A stretch of DNA of 64,000 nt, from contig NZ_CP018076.1 in assembly GCF_001886735.1 (NCBI RefSeq), forward strand, positions 2,170,001 through 2,234,000. The letters run 5' to 3'. The stretch comes from Sulfitobacter alexandrii. GTDB lineage: Bacteria; Pseudomonadota; Alphaproteobacteria; Rhodobacterales; Rhodobacteraceae. The notes under the pieces are model-generated. The model worked only from the letters and a program-made list of their open reading frames with translations. It had not been told where the DNA came from and searched no databases. Position numbers and translations under genes: made by a program. Below are positions 34,255 through 43,056 of this stretch, one piece after another. The stretch's first letter is position 1; each line of letters starts with the position of its first letter.

Positions 34255-34890
34255 ATGGCGGAACTGACGCCGGAACTGGTGCTGCGCGGCTATGGGGCGG
34301 GTATCTTTCCCATGGCCGAACACCGCGATGACCCGGAAGTCTTCTGGGTCGATCCGCGGATGCGGGGGGTGCTGCCGCTCGACGGTTTTCACATCAGCCG
34401 CTCGCTGGCCAAGGCGATGCGCCGCGCGGATTTCGACGTGACCATCAACCGGGACTTCGCCGGCGTGGTCGCAGCCTGCGCCGACCGGGCCGACACCTGG
34501 ATCAACGCCGAGATCACCCGCCTTTACGCCGCGCTCCATGCGCGGGGCAACGCCCATTCACTGGAGATCCGCGACGGGGGGACGCTGGTCGGCGGCGTCT
34601 ACGGCGTGACGCTGGGCGGGGCGTTCTTTGGGGAGAGTATGTTCTCGCGGCGGACGAATGCCTCCAAGATGGCCCTCGCGGCACTGGTGGATCGGTTGCG
34701 CAGCGCCAACTTCGCGCTGTTCGACGCCCAGTTCCTCACGGCGCACCTCGCCTCGCTCGGCGCGATTGAGATCCCCCGTGCCGCGTACCACGAGATGCTG
34801 GCTGCGGCCCTGCCCCTTGCGGCGGATTTCACGGCGCCGCCGGTCCGGCCGCTTCAGGAGGTGGTGCAGCGAATGACCCAGACGTCATAG
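34255..34890 (+). CDS. aat: Leucyl/phenylalanyl-tRNA-protein transferase
   Basis: Adds Leu or Phe to proteins with N-terminal Arg or Lys, marking them for ClpAP through the N-end rule. It has 211 residues: ELVLRGYGAGIFPMAEHRDD, WVDPRMRGVLPLDGFHISRS, and GGVYGVTLGGAFFGESMFSR are the family signature. It starts five bases after accC. Its last 37 bases overlap the end of the convergent DUF2155 gene. Confidence 0.96.
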   Translation: MAELTPELVLRGYGAGIFPMAEHRDDPEVFWVDPRMRGVLPLDGFHISRSLAKAMRRADFDVTINRDFAGVVAACADRADTWINAEITRLYAALHARGNAHSLEIRDGGTLVGGVYGVTLGGAFFGESMFSRRTNASKMALAALVDRLRSANFALFDAQFLTAHLASLGAIEIPRAAYHEMLAAALPLAADFTAPPVRPLQEVVQRMTQTS

Positions 34891-35207
34891 CGGGGATGTT
34901 CCAGCGCGGACAACGCCGGGGCCGAGGCGATCATCCAGCCCGAGAACAGGGTGTCGGACTTGTTGATATCGGAGATTTCCAGTTCCGCGTAGGCGTCGCC
35001 CGACGGGTCGCCCGCCGGGTAGCGGCATTCATTCAGAACGATGTCGAGATTGCCGAGGCGGGAGGATTGACCGGTGCGCAGTTCCACGTCGAGCGAATGG
35101 CCCGAGATCTTGTCCAGCGTCCGCAGAACGGCACCGGGCGCGCTGCTGACCTCTTGCGCGGCAGCGGGCAACGCCAGCACGGCGGCGAAAAGCAAATGTC
35201 TGATCAT
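34854..35207 (-). CDS. DUF2155 exported protein
   Basis: A 117-residue protein with signal peptide MIRHLLFAAVLALPAAAQ. The mature part, GAVLRTLDKISGHSLDVELR followed by CRYPAGDPSGDAYAELEI and FSGWMIASAPALSALEHPRYDVWV, is the DUF2155 pattern found across alphaproteobacteria, often next to aat and the NDUFA12-like gene. Two cysteines (NECRYP and VIRCTTS) may form a disulfide. Function is unknown. Start 35207 is chosen for the signal peptide. Confidence 0.88.
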   Translation of the reverse strand: MIRHLLFAAVLALPAAAQEVSSAPGAVLRTLDKISGHSLDVELRTGQSSRLGNLDIVLNECRYPAGDPSGDAYAELEISDINKSDTLFSGWMIASAPALSALEHPRYDVWVIRCTTS

Positions 35208-35233
35208 GGCGGTCGCTTTCGCGCAGGCCCGGA

Positions 35234-35617
35234 TCACTCCGGGCTCCAGGCCTCGTAGTCGGACCGGTCCGTCGGGTTTTTCTGCCGGATCGACCCTGCG
35301 GGCGCATAGGCCAGCGCGGTGCCTGTCAGGTTCTCGACGTGGGGTTTCTCCCACGCCTTGTGCACCAGTGGCTTGTCGCTCGGCGGTTCGTCCCACGTCC
35401 GGTGCAGCCAGCCGTGCCAGTCGGGGCTCACTCGGGACGCTTCCATGTCGCCGTTGTAGATCACCCAACGCTTCGAGTCGTCGGCATTGCGATAATAGAT
35501 GTTGCCCTGATCATCCTCGCCCACGCGGGTGCCCTTGCGCCAGGTGAAGAACTGGGTGTTCAGGGTCTGACCGTCCCACCATGTCAGCGCCCGGAAGATC
35601 GTGTTGAGGATGCCCAT
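35234..35617 (-). CDS. NADH:ubiquinone oxidoreductase accessory subunit, NDUFA12 family
   Basis: A 127-residue homologue of the mitochondrial 17.2 kDa complex I subunit, present in alphaproteobacterial complex I. Typical segments are [60 protein letters not shown] and [19 protein letters not shown]. No other nuo gene is here; this subunit is commonly encoded apart from them. The DUF2155 gene follows 26 bases downstream on the same strand. Confidence 0.93.
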   Translation of the reverse strand: MGILNTIFRALTWWDGQTLNTQFFTWRKGTRVGEDDQGNIYYRNADDSKRWVIYNGDMEASRVSPDWHGWLHRTWDEPPSDKPLVHKAWEKPHVENLTGTALAYAPAGSIRQKNPTDRSDYEAWSPE

Positions 35618-35781
35618 GAAACTCTCCGCTTTGGTCGGTGACGTTATGCACCATCGCCGCAGGAGGGTCCAGCAGGTGTTGCAGCAAAGACTCCTCCCGC
35701 CGGCCAGAACGCGCTCCTGCCCACGTGCCGTATTGGCCTGTTGGCGGTTGGTCCCTATTCTTCCCAAAACGGAGATCGATC

Positions 35782-37548
35782 ATGGCCAGCACAACCGGTT
35801 CGCGCAAACACGTCGCCGAATGTCACGGCGTCAAGGTGCCCGACAGCCCCATGATCACGCCCGAACGGGCCGAGCGGATCAACGCCGCCCGCTACGAAGG
35901 GCAGGAGATCGCGGGCGCCCTCGAGGTGATCCGCGCGGGAGACCGGGTGTTGGAAATGGGGGCCGGGATCGGCCTTGTCGGCGCCATCGCGGCGCTCAAC
36001 GGCAAGCCGGAAAAGGTGCTTTCCTTCGAAGCCAACCCCGGCCTGATACAGCACATCAATGCCCTTTACCGGCTGAACGATCTGCAGGACCGGATCGAGG
36101 TCCGCAACGAGGTCTTGATCAGTGCGCCCAATCCGCCCGAGCACATGGCGTTTCACATCCGCAACTCTTACCTGGGGTCGTCGCTGATCGACACGGACAA
36201 GCGTGCGACCACGCGGGTGGAGGTGCCCACGGCGCGCTACGACGAGGTCCACCGTGATTTCGCCCCTACCGTCCTGCTGATGGATATCGAGGGCGGGGAG
36301 CTGGAATTTCTGCGCCATGCGTCGCTGGAAGGCATCCGCGCCATCGTGATCGAGTTTCACCCCGCGGCCTACGGCAAGGAAGGCATGCGTGAATGCAAGT
36401 CCGTGCTGGAGCGCGCGGGCTTCGCCAAGGTGCCCGAACTGTGCACACGGCAGGTCTGGACCTGCACGTTCGACCCTGCCCTGCGCCCGCCGGTGCCCGA
36501 TATGGGCTGGTCGTGCGCCCGGCAGACGCTTGAAAACGCCGTGGTGGTGCCCCCCGCCGAGACGGGCTTCGTCCAGCCTGCCGGTATCCTCGACCGCTCA
36601 GGTAGCTACGTCGGCAGTGGCGCGCTGTGGCGCAATGGCAGGGCGCTGACCGTCGCGCCGGCCCTGCCGGAGGGGGAGCTGCCCCTGCGCGAGGGAACCT
36701 GGCTGTGGGGCGGCGTGCTCTGGGCGCATTTCGGTCACTTCCTCGTGGAAAGCACCGCCCGCCTCTGGGCGCTCGATGCACTGGAGTCGGAGATCGACGG
36801 CATCCTCTATGTGCCGAAACGGCCCAAGACCGGGGATGAAGTCAAACCGTTCCAGACCGATTTCCTGAAGATGATGGGCTGCGACCTGCCCTTGGTGAGC
36901 GTGGCCACCCCCGAGCGGGTGGAACGCCTGATCGTGCCGGGACAGGGTTTCGGCCTCGGCACGATGATCACGGGAACGCCCGCGTTCCGTGCCGCCATGG
37001 CCGGCCGCTTCGGGCGCGACGTGGCGCCGGACGGGCCCGAAAAGCTGTATGTCAGCCGCAGCGGTCTGCCCTCCGGCCGGGGCAACCTGATCGGCGAAGC
37101 CGAACTCGAAGCACATCTGGTCGAACAGGGCTACACGATCTACCACCCCGAAAAGCACGATCTGCGCAGCCAGGTCGCCACCTACAAGGCCGCGCGCAAG
37201 ATCATCGCCGCCGAAGGATCGGCCCTGCACCTGCTGGCCATGGTGGCCGATCCGGCCGCACAGGTGGCGATCGTGGTGCGCCGCCCTTCGGGCGCCACCC
37301 GGAACCTCGAACAGCACCTGAAATCCTTTGCCGGCATCACGCCGCTCACGGTCACGCAACTGACACGGTCGTGGAAACCGCGGGGCGCGGCCAAACCGCG
37401 GCTCTGGATGGGCGAACTGGACATGCCCGCATTGCAGGCGTCGTTGGCCGAGGGCGGTTTCGTCAGCGCCGGCGGAAGCCCGTGGGCGGAACTGAACCCC
37501 GAAACGGTCCAGCAAAAGCTGGGAGACCGGTTCGAGGAGGTCGCCTAG
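35782..37548 (+). CDS. FkbM methyltransferase-GT61 glycosyltransferase fusion
   Basis: A 588-residue two-domain protein. The N-terminal part (about 25-240) is an FkbM-type SAM methyltransferase with SAM loop VLEMGAGIGLVGAIAA, then LSFEANPGL and LLMDIEGGELEFLRHAS. The C-terminal part (about 290-560) is a DUF563/GT61 glycosyltransferase with WAHFGHFLVESTARLWALDA, KLYVSRSGL and AARKIIAAEGSALHLLAM. This suggests glycan transfer coupled to methyl capping, for surface polysaccharide. No signal peptide is seen. GGAGATCGATC precedes the ATG. No other polysaccharide genes are adjacent. Confidence 0.85.
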   Translation: MASTTGSRKHVAECHGVKVPDSPMITPERAERINAARYEGQEIAGALEVIRAGDRVLEMGAGIGLVGAIAALNGKPEKVLSFEANPGLIQHINALYRLNDLQDRIEVRNEVLISAPNPPEHMAFHIRNSYLGSSLIDTDKRATTRVEVPTARYDEVHRDFAPTVLLMDIEGGELEFLRHASLEGIRAIVIEFHPAAYGKEGMRECKSVLERAGFAKVPELCTRQVWTCTFDPALRPPVPDMGWSCARQTLENAVVVPPAETGFVQPAGILDRSGSYVGSGALWRNGRALTVAPALPEGELPLREGTWLWGGVLWAHFGHFLVESTARLWALDALESEIDGILYVPKRPKTGDEVKPFQTDFLKMMGCDLPLVSVATPERVERLIVPGQGFGLGTMITGTPAFRAAMAGRFGRDVAPDGPEKLYVSRSGLPSGRGNLIGEAELEAHLVEQGYTIYHPEKHDLRSQVATYKAARKIIAAEGSALHLLAMVADPAAQVAIVVRRPSGATRNLEQHLKSFAGITPLTVTQLTRSWKPRGAAKPRLWMGELDMPALQASLAEGGFVSAGGSPWAELNPETVQQKLGDRFEEVA

Positions 37549-37901
37549 GACCGGGCCACCGCCGTCACCTCTATTTCGATCCGGTATTTCGGATCGATCA
37601 GCCCGCATTCGATCATCGTGGCCGCGGGCGGGTGCGCGCCGAATGCGGCCTGAAGCGTCGGCCAGCACGGTTCGAACTCCGACCTGTCGGGCAGCATGTA
37701 GGTCACCCGGACAACGTCGGCCAGCCCGACACCCGCCTCGGTCAGCGCCCGTTCGATGGTTTCCAGCGCCGATCTGCATTGTTCCACCACGTCGTCGCCC
37801 TGCCCGACCGTGCCGGCAACGTGTACGAAACCGCCTGCCACCACCGCCCGGCAATAGCCGATCTTGGGCTCGAAGGCGCCTCCGGAGAAAATCCGCTGCA
37901 T
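37545..37901 (-). CDS. RidA (YjgF/YER057c) family protein
   Basis: A 118-residue RidA-type protein, a family that hydrolyses reactive enamine/imine intermediates from PLP enzymes. [20 protein letters not shown] and HVAGTVGQ begin the fold. [20 protein letters not shown] and the C-terminal [20 protein letters not shown] complete it, with Glu in MIECG where RidA enzymes commonly have Arg (as in RVEV). It may therefore belong to a non-archetypal subgroup. It overlaps the convergent fusion gene by four bases. Confidence 0.87.
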   Translation of the reverse strand: MQRIFSGGAFEPKIGYCRAVVAGGFVHVAGTVGQGDDVVEQCRSALETIERALTEAGVGLADVVRVTYMLPDRSEFEPCWPTLQAAFGAHPPAATMIECGLIDPKYRIEIEVTAVARS

Positions 37902-37946
37902 CGTCTCACACTCCATCCATTCTGCAAGGGCCGTGGCCCCGTCACG

Positions 37947-37974
37947 AAAAAGGGGCGCGCCCGCGGCACGCCCC
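37947..37974 (-). terminator. Rho-independent terminator after clpX
   Basis: On the minus strand GGGGCGTGC-CGCGG-GCGCGCCCC (nine pairs, one G-T) is followed by TTTTT. It lies 27 bases after the clpX stop, just before the ridA start. Confidence 0.85.
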
Positions 37975-38000
37975 ATACGAAATTCCCCTGCACCGCCGCG

Positions 38001-39266
38001 TCAGCCGGCGGTCGCGGATTCCTTTTCAGCCTCGCTGTGTATCATCAGCGGGGCCGCGTCCGACGTCACGGCCTCTTCGTTGACGACCACCTCGTTGACG
38101 GAGTCGAGCCCCGGCAGTTCGAACATGGTGTCCAGCAGGATATCTTCGAGGATGGAGCGCAGACCGCGCGCGCCGGTCTTGCGTTCGATCGCCCGCTTGG
38201 CGATGGCGGTCAGCGCATCGTCCGTGAAGGTCAGCGTGGTGTCCTCAAGCTCGAACAGGCGCTGGTACTGCTTGACCAGGGCATTCTTGGGCTGGGTCAG
38301 GATGGTGACCAGCGCGTCCTCGTCCAGGTCTTCCAGCGTCGCCAGAACCGGCAGACGTCCGACGAATTCCGGGATCAGGCCGAACTTGAGCAGGTCTTCC
38401 GGTTCCAGATCGGTAAAGATCTCGCCGATGCCCCGGTCGTCGTTGTCGCGCACGTCGGCGCCGAAACCCATGGCAGACCCCTTGCCCCGCGCCGCGATGA
38501 TCTTGTCCAGGCCCGCAAAGGCGCCACCGCAGATGAACAGGATGTTGGTGGTGTCCACCTGCAGGAATTCCTGCTGGGGATGCTTGCGCCCCCCCTGCGG
38601 CGGCACACTCGCCACCGTGCCTTCCATCAGCTTCAGCAGTGCCTGCTGCACACCTTCGCCCGACACGTCACGGGTGATGCTGGGGTTTTCCGACTTGCGG
38701 GTGATCTTGTCGACCTCGTCGATGTAGACGATGCCGCGCTGCGCGCGTTCCACGTTGTATTCCGACGCCTGCAGCAGCTTGAGGATGATGTTCTCCACGT
38801 CCTCGCCCACGTAACCCGCTTCGGTGAGGGTGGTGGCATCGGCCATGGTAAAGGGCACATCCAGAATGCGCGCCAGCGTCTGCGCCAGCAGCGTCTTGCC
38901 GCAGCCGGTGGGGCCGATCAGGAGGATGTTCGACTTCGCGAGTTCGATGTCACCGCCCTTCTGGGCGTGATTGAGACGCTTGTAGTGGTTGTGCACCGCG
39001 ACCGAGAGAACCTTTTTCGCGTTCTGCTGGCCGATCACGTAATCGTCGAGCACATCGCAGATGTCCTTGGGCGTCGGCACGCCATCGGTGGCCTTCAGCC
39101 CGCTTGCCTTCGTCTCTTCGCGGATGATGTCCATGCAGAGTTCGACGCATTCATCGCAGATGAACACGGTCGGACCCGCAATCAGCTTGCGCACCTCGTG
39201 CTGGCTTTTTCCGCAAAAGCTGCAGTAGAGGGTGTTCTTGCTGTCACCGCCGGAATTGTTCGCCAT
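38001..39266 (-). CDS. clpX: ATP-dependent Clp protease ATPase subunit ClpX
   Basis: An AAA+ unfoldase that feeds ClpP. It has 421 residues. The N-terminal zinc-binding domain has four cysteines (YCSFCGKSQ and [10 protein letters not shown]). Walker A is [12 protein letters not shown] (near 120), Walker [11 protein letters not shown], the IGF loop region follows LKLMEGTVA, and sensor 2 is in [15 protein letters not shown] 39266 matches the family start ([15 protein letters not shown]). clpP lies 131 bases upstream on the same strand. Confidence 0.98.
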   Translation of the reverse strand: MANNSGGDSKNTLYCSFCGKSQHEVRKLIAGPTVFICDECVELCMDIIREETKASGLKATDGVPTPKDICDVLDDYVIGQQNAKKVLSVAVHNHYKRLNHAQKGGDIELAKSNILLIGPTGCGKTLLAQTLARILDVPFTMADATTLTEAGYVGEDVENIILKLLQASEYNVERAQRGIVYIDEVDKITRKSENPSITRDVSGEGVQQALLKLMEGTVASVPPQGGRKHPQQEFLQVDTTNILFICGGAFAGLDKIIAARGKGSAMGFGADVRDNDDRGIGEIFTDLEPEDLLKFGLIPEFVGRLPVLATLEDLDEDALVTILTQPKNALVKQYQRLFELEDTTLTFTDDALTAIAKRAIERKTGARGLRSILEDILLDTMFELPGLDSVNEVVVNEEAVTSDAAPLMIHSEAEKESATAG

Positions 39267-39397
39267 GTCAGCCCTTTCAGGTCTGCTTTTTCGCTCATTC
39301 GGCGCGCGGGCGCGCCACTCATCTTCCAACCCTAGGACAGGGTCCCCCGGGCCACAATCGCAAAATCGTCACAGTTGCGAGGGGCCACGGGCCTGTG

Positions 39398-40042
39398 TTA
39401 TTTTTTCTTCGGCGCGTCCGGATCGTCCATCTTGCCGCGGCTTTCCACGATCTCGTCGATCAGGCCCCAGTCCTTCGCCTCTTCGGGCGACATGAAATTG
39501 TCGCGCTCCAGCGCCTCTTCGACCTTTTTCAGGGTCTGGCCGGTGTGGCGCACGTAGATCTCGTTCAGCCGCTGCTTGAGCTTCTGGGTTTCCTGCGCGT
39601 GGATCATGATGTCCGTCGCCTGGCCCTGGTAGCCGCCGGAGGGCTGGTGCACCATCACGCGGCTGTTCGGCAGGGAAAACCGCATGCCGGGTTCGCCGGC
39701 GGTCAGCAGCAGCGATCCCATCGAGGCCGCCTGCCCGATCACCAGGGTCGAGACCTTGGGCTTGATGTACTGCATCGTGTCATAGATCGACAAGCCGGAT
39801 GTGACCACACCGCCGGGGCTGTTGATGTACATGGAAATTTCCTTGGAGGGATTTTCCGCCTCGAGGTGCAGAAGCTGCGCCACGATCAGCGAGGACATCC
39901 CGTCATGCACGGGCCCGGAAAGGAAGATGATCCGTTCCTTCAGCAGGCGCGAGAAGATGTCGTAGGCCCGTTCGCCGCGGCTCGTCTGCTCGACCACCAT
40001 GGGGACGAGCGTGTTCATGTACGTTTCATAGGGATCGGTCAT
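39398..40042 (-). CDS. clpP: ATP-dependent Clp protease proteolytic subunit ClpP
   Basis: A serine protease ring, 214 residues. The catalytic triad is Ser108 ([13 protein letters not shown]), His132 ([13 protein letters not shown]) and Asp near 181. The N-terminal [20 protein letters not shown] and the [20 protein letters not shown] motif are standard. It is upstream of clpX on the same strand. Confidence 0.98.
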   Translation of the reverse strand: MTDPYETYMNTLVPMVVEQTSRGERAYDIFSRLLKERIIFLSGPVHDGMSSLIVAQLLHLEAENPSKEISMYINSPGGVVTSGLSIYDTMQYIKPKVSTLVIGQAASMGSLLLTAGEPGMRFSLPNSRVMVHQPSGGYQGQATDIMIHAQETQKLKQRLNEIYVRHTGQTLKKVEEALERDNFMSPEEAKDWGLIDEIVESRGKMDDPDAPKKK

Positions 40043-40176
40043 CGTCTCTGCCTGTCATTTTCGTTCGCGGGACCATACCCGCAAAGTTCTTACCGAGAGA
40101 TTAGTCGTGGCGGTGAGGGGGTTCAAGGGGGGCCGGTGCGCGTTGAACCTCCGCCCCGGCGATCTAGCTGACGCGC

Positions 40177-41393
40177 ATGGCAGAATCCGTTTCATCCTTC
40201 CCTCCGACCGTGAAGGCGGCGCACGACCGGCTGTCGGCCTTTGCGCCACGCGCCGGTGCTGCCTATGCCCACGGGCGCAACCATGATCTGGGCGGCATCG
40301 AGCGCAACCATGTCTCGGCGCTGTCGCCCTACCTCAAGGTGCGCCTGCCCGACGAGGCCACGATCGCCCGCGCGGTGCTGACGCAGCACGACGCGGAAAC
40401 GGCGGACCGGTTCCTGGCAGAGGTCTTCTGGAGGACGTACTGGAAGGGCTGGATGGAAATGCGCCCCGCCGTGTGGGATATGTACCTGAGCGATATCAAA
40501 TGGTTGCGCGACGATGTTCAGACGCAATCGGGCCTGCGCGCCCGGTGGGAGGCAGCCTGCAACGGCGACACCGGCATCGCCCCCTTCGACCACTGGGCCC
40601 GCGAACTGGCGCGGACGCACTACCTGCACAACCACGCACGGATGTGGTTCGCGTCGATCTGGATCTTCACGCTGAAACTGCCCTGGCAACTGGGCGCGGA
40701 TTTCTTCCTGCGGCACCTGCTGGATGGCGACGCGGCCGTCAACACCCTGAGCTGGCGCTGGGTCGCGGGCATCCAGACCCGGGGCAAGACCTACCTGGCC
40801 GATCCCGCGAACATCGCGCAATATACCGGCGGGCGCTTTGCACCGCCGACCGGGCTCGCGACACAGGCGCAGGAGGTTCCCTATCCGGAGGCGCCGCCGG
40901 CTGCGGATCTTCCGGCGGTCGACGATGCCCCGCCGGCAGGTCGATACGGGCTGATCCTTCACGAAGACGATATCGTCGCGCCGCCTTTCGTGGCCGGGAC
41001 GCCCCCTCGGGCCGGGTTTTCCTGCAAGCGGGGGCAGCTCAAAGCCCATGGCACATGGCGCCCGAGGTCGCGGCCTTCCGACAGGCCCTCGCGGTGGATG
41101 CTTGTCCGGGGCTCAACCCCTCGGACGTGGTGCGGACCGCCCAAGATCTGCACCGCTGGGCCGTGGACAACCGGCTGGAATCCCTCCTTGTGCCCTACGC
41201 CCCGGTCGGACCCACGCGGGAGGTGCTGGAAGACTATCGCGCCCTGCGGGATGCCTTGCCGGTGTCGGAACATCGCCGCCCGCTCGACAGCGCGGCCTGG
41301 CCGCTGGCGACCAAGGGGTTCTTCAGGTTCCGCAAGCACATCCCCGGCCTGATCGAGACCTTCGTGTCGAACGGCCCTGGCGTCACCCGTTGA
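40177..41393 (+). pseudogene. Photolyase/cryptochrome FAD-domain-like protein, frameshifted
   Basis: The first about 285 residues (to about 41030) carry a photolyase FAD-binding domain: HVSALSPYLKVRLPDEATI, FWRTYWKGWMEMRPAVWDMY, ARTHYLHNHARMWFASIWIF and LSWRWVAGIQTRGKTYLADP. The usual N-terminal antenna domain is missing. The protein then continues in the -1 frame (AAQSPWHMAPEVAAF through AWPLATKGFFRFRKHIP) to a stop at 41393. Without the shift, the first frame runs on as unlike sequence to 41352. Adding one G to the five-G run at 41030-41034 joins the parts into about 405 residues. The true gene may be intact if this is a sequencing error. Confidence 0.78.
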
Positions 41394-42876
41394 CGATGAC
41401 CGGGGACGGAACGGCGGTGACCTGCCGCAGCCGCGCGACATGCTGTGTCAGCGCCTCCTCCAACGGAGTACCGGCATCCTGCCCAAGCAGCGCGACAGGC
41501 ACCTCTTCCTCAGGGGAAAGCGCCCTGCCCGCGTCCAGGAGTTTCAGATCCGATATCCGCCCGCCCTCGCCCGCACCGGGTGCGATGGCAAAGGAAAGTC
41601 CCTGCGTGCGCATCATCCGCGCTTCGCGCCGCGCGACCGGATCGGCGGCAAAGACCGCTTCGGCCGCGGATTCGAGCATCAGCGCCACCGCCGCCCCGGT
41701 CAGGCGACGGACCACCACCCGCTGCCCGGCGGCAACCTGACCGATCTGCCGATCGAGGATGGGCTGACCGGGCAGCACGGTCTCGGCAGCGCGGAGGGGA
41801 GGTATCAGCGCCACCGGCGCGCCGGTGTGTGCCCGCATCGCCTCTCCGATCAGGGCCTCCCATGTCCCGCTGAAGGTGTCGAGGTGATGCAGCATGTCGG
41901 CGGCGGTGCCGACCTCGGCCGCCGCGACATCCGGCAGGCGGCGCGCCACCGCGGCGTCCGGGCGGATCAGGTTGCTGAACACCGGTATCAGGCCGTGGCG
42001 CAGGTCGGCGAGCCGACCGTCGCTCACCGCGATGTCCACGCGACTGACGAAACGGCCCTGGCTGCCCGATGCGACGATCCGGGTGCCGCCGATGACCTCC
42101 GGTTCCGGCAGGGCATGACCCGAACGGCCCGAGAAGATCACGTCCACGCCGTCGATCCCCGAGGCGATCGCACGGTCCGCCTCGAACCCCAGCCTGGACA
42201 GGACGACCACCACGGCCGCGCCCGCGTCACGGCGCGCGGTGACCGCCTGCTGCAAGGCTTCGAGGGAAAAAACGGTGTCGATGCGGTGGGGATCGGCGAT
42301 GCCGATCACCGCGACCCCCGCCGGGCCCCGTTCAAAGCTGGTGTGGGTCGGCTGACCCTGATGGTTCACGGCCAGCGCGCCTGTCGCGGGCGGGCCGGAC
42401 CGGCCGAAAGTCGCGGCATCCGGCCTGAGCGTTTGCCGGACGAGCGCGCTGTCGCTGTCGCCGCCGTCCAGCACCAGCGTACCGGGGCGCGCGGCGCGGA
42501 CCGCGCCGATCACGGCGGCCAGATGCGCCACCCCGCCCATGGGCCCGTAGACGGCCCCGAGCGCGTCGAAGCCTTCGGCGGTCATCGCCGCATCCATCGG
42601 GGTACGCCCCCCGATCCCGTAGCGGATGCGCAGCGCCTCGCCGGTGAGATTGGGCACCCGGTCGGGCCCGTGACGCACCGCAGCCGGCCGCAGGAGATGG
42701 GGATGGAGCATGCCGTACACGTCGCTGTAGTACAGCAGCGTGATGTCACCCAGCGGCGGGAATTGCAGCAGCGCCGCCTGATCGTACCGGTCCTGCGCCA
42801 CGCTGCGCCCGGCAGGCAGCGCCAGCGTCAGGCCCGCGGCGATCGTCTGGCCGAGGACAGTACGACGCGTCGGCAT
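41383..42876 (-). CDS. SoxB/5'-nucleotidase-like exported protein lacking metal-site motifs
   Basis: A 497-residue protein with Tat-like signal MPTRRTVLGQTIAAGLTLAL. The layout follows SoxB/5'-nucleotidases: LYYSDVYGMLHPH, GGVAHLAAVIGAVRA, LVLDGGDSDSAL, then a C-terminal domain with GQPILDRQIGQVAAGQ. The metallophosphatase site is largely lost: the GN/GH-x-E motif is absent, the HNG position reads LSRLGFE, and the HTH position reads FSGRSGHALP. It is therefore unlikely to be a working thiosulfohydrolase. It ends in an 11-base overlap with the convergent photolyase-like gene. No other sox gene is present. Confidence 0.75.
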   Translation of the reverse strand: MPTRRTVLGQTIAAGLTLALPAGRSVAQDRYDQAALLQFPPLGDITLLYYSDVYGMLHPHLLRPAAVRHGPDRVPNLTGEALRIRYGIGGRTPMDAAMTAEGFDALGAVYGPMGGVAHLAAVIGAVRAARPGTLVLDGGDSDSALVRQTLRPDAATFGRSGPPATGALAVNHQGQPTHTSFERGPAGVAVIGIADPHRIDTVFSLEALQQAVTARRDAGAAVVVVLSRLGFEADRAIASGIDGVDVIFSGRSGHALPEPEVIGGTRIVASGSQGRFVSRVDIAVSDGRLADLRHGLIPVFSNLIRPDAAVARRLPDVAAAEVGTAADMLHHLDTFSGTWEALIGEAMRAHTGAPVALIPPLRAAETVLPGQPILDRQIGQVAAGQRVVVRRLTGAAVALMLESAAEAVFAADPVARREARMMRTQGLSFAIAPGAGEGGRISDLKLLDAGRALSPEEEVPVALLGQDAGTPLEEALTQHVARLRQVTAVPSPVIVNG

Positions 42877-43056
42877 CTGCGGCCTCCCGTATTGCGTTGA
42901 CGGCACCAGCTTGCCCGCTTGGCCCACGGGCCGCAAGCATCCTTTGCCCTGCAAAGAACCGGGACAGGGAATGGAAATTGGGTCAAATTCGTCATGAAAC
43001 GATTACATATCCGCGTCAAAGACGGCGCAGCGAAACACAGCCAGAGGAGTCCCGCC

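Noticed and set aside
41383..42876. Functional SoxB thiosulfohydrolase
   Set aside because: The metal-binding motifs are missing and no other sox genes are present.
42981..43010. Pho box upstream of phoX
   Set aside because: GTCA/TTACAT half-sites are present, but the spacings (9 and 13 bases) do not match the usual 11-base repeat. They are not reported as a site.
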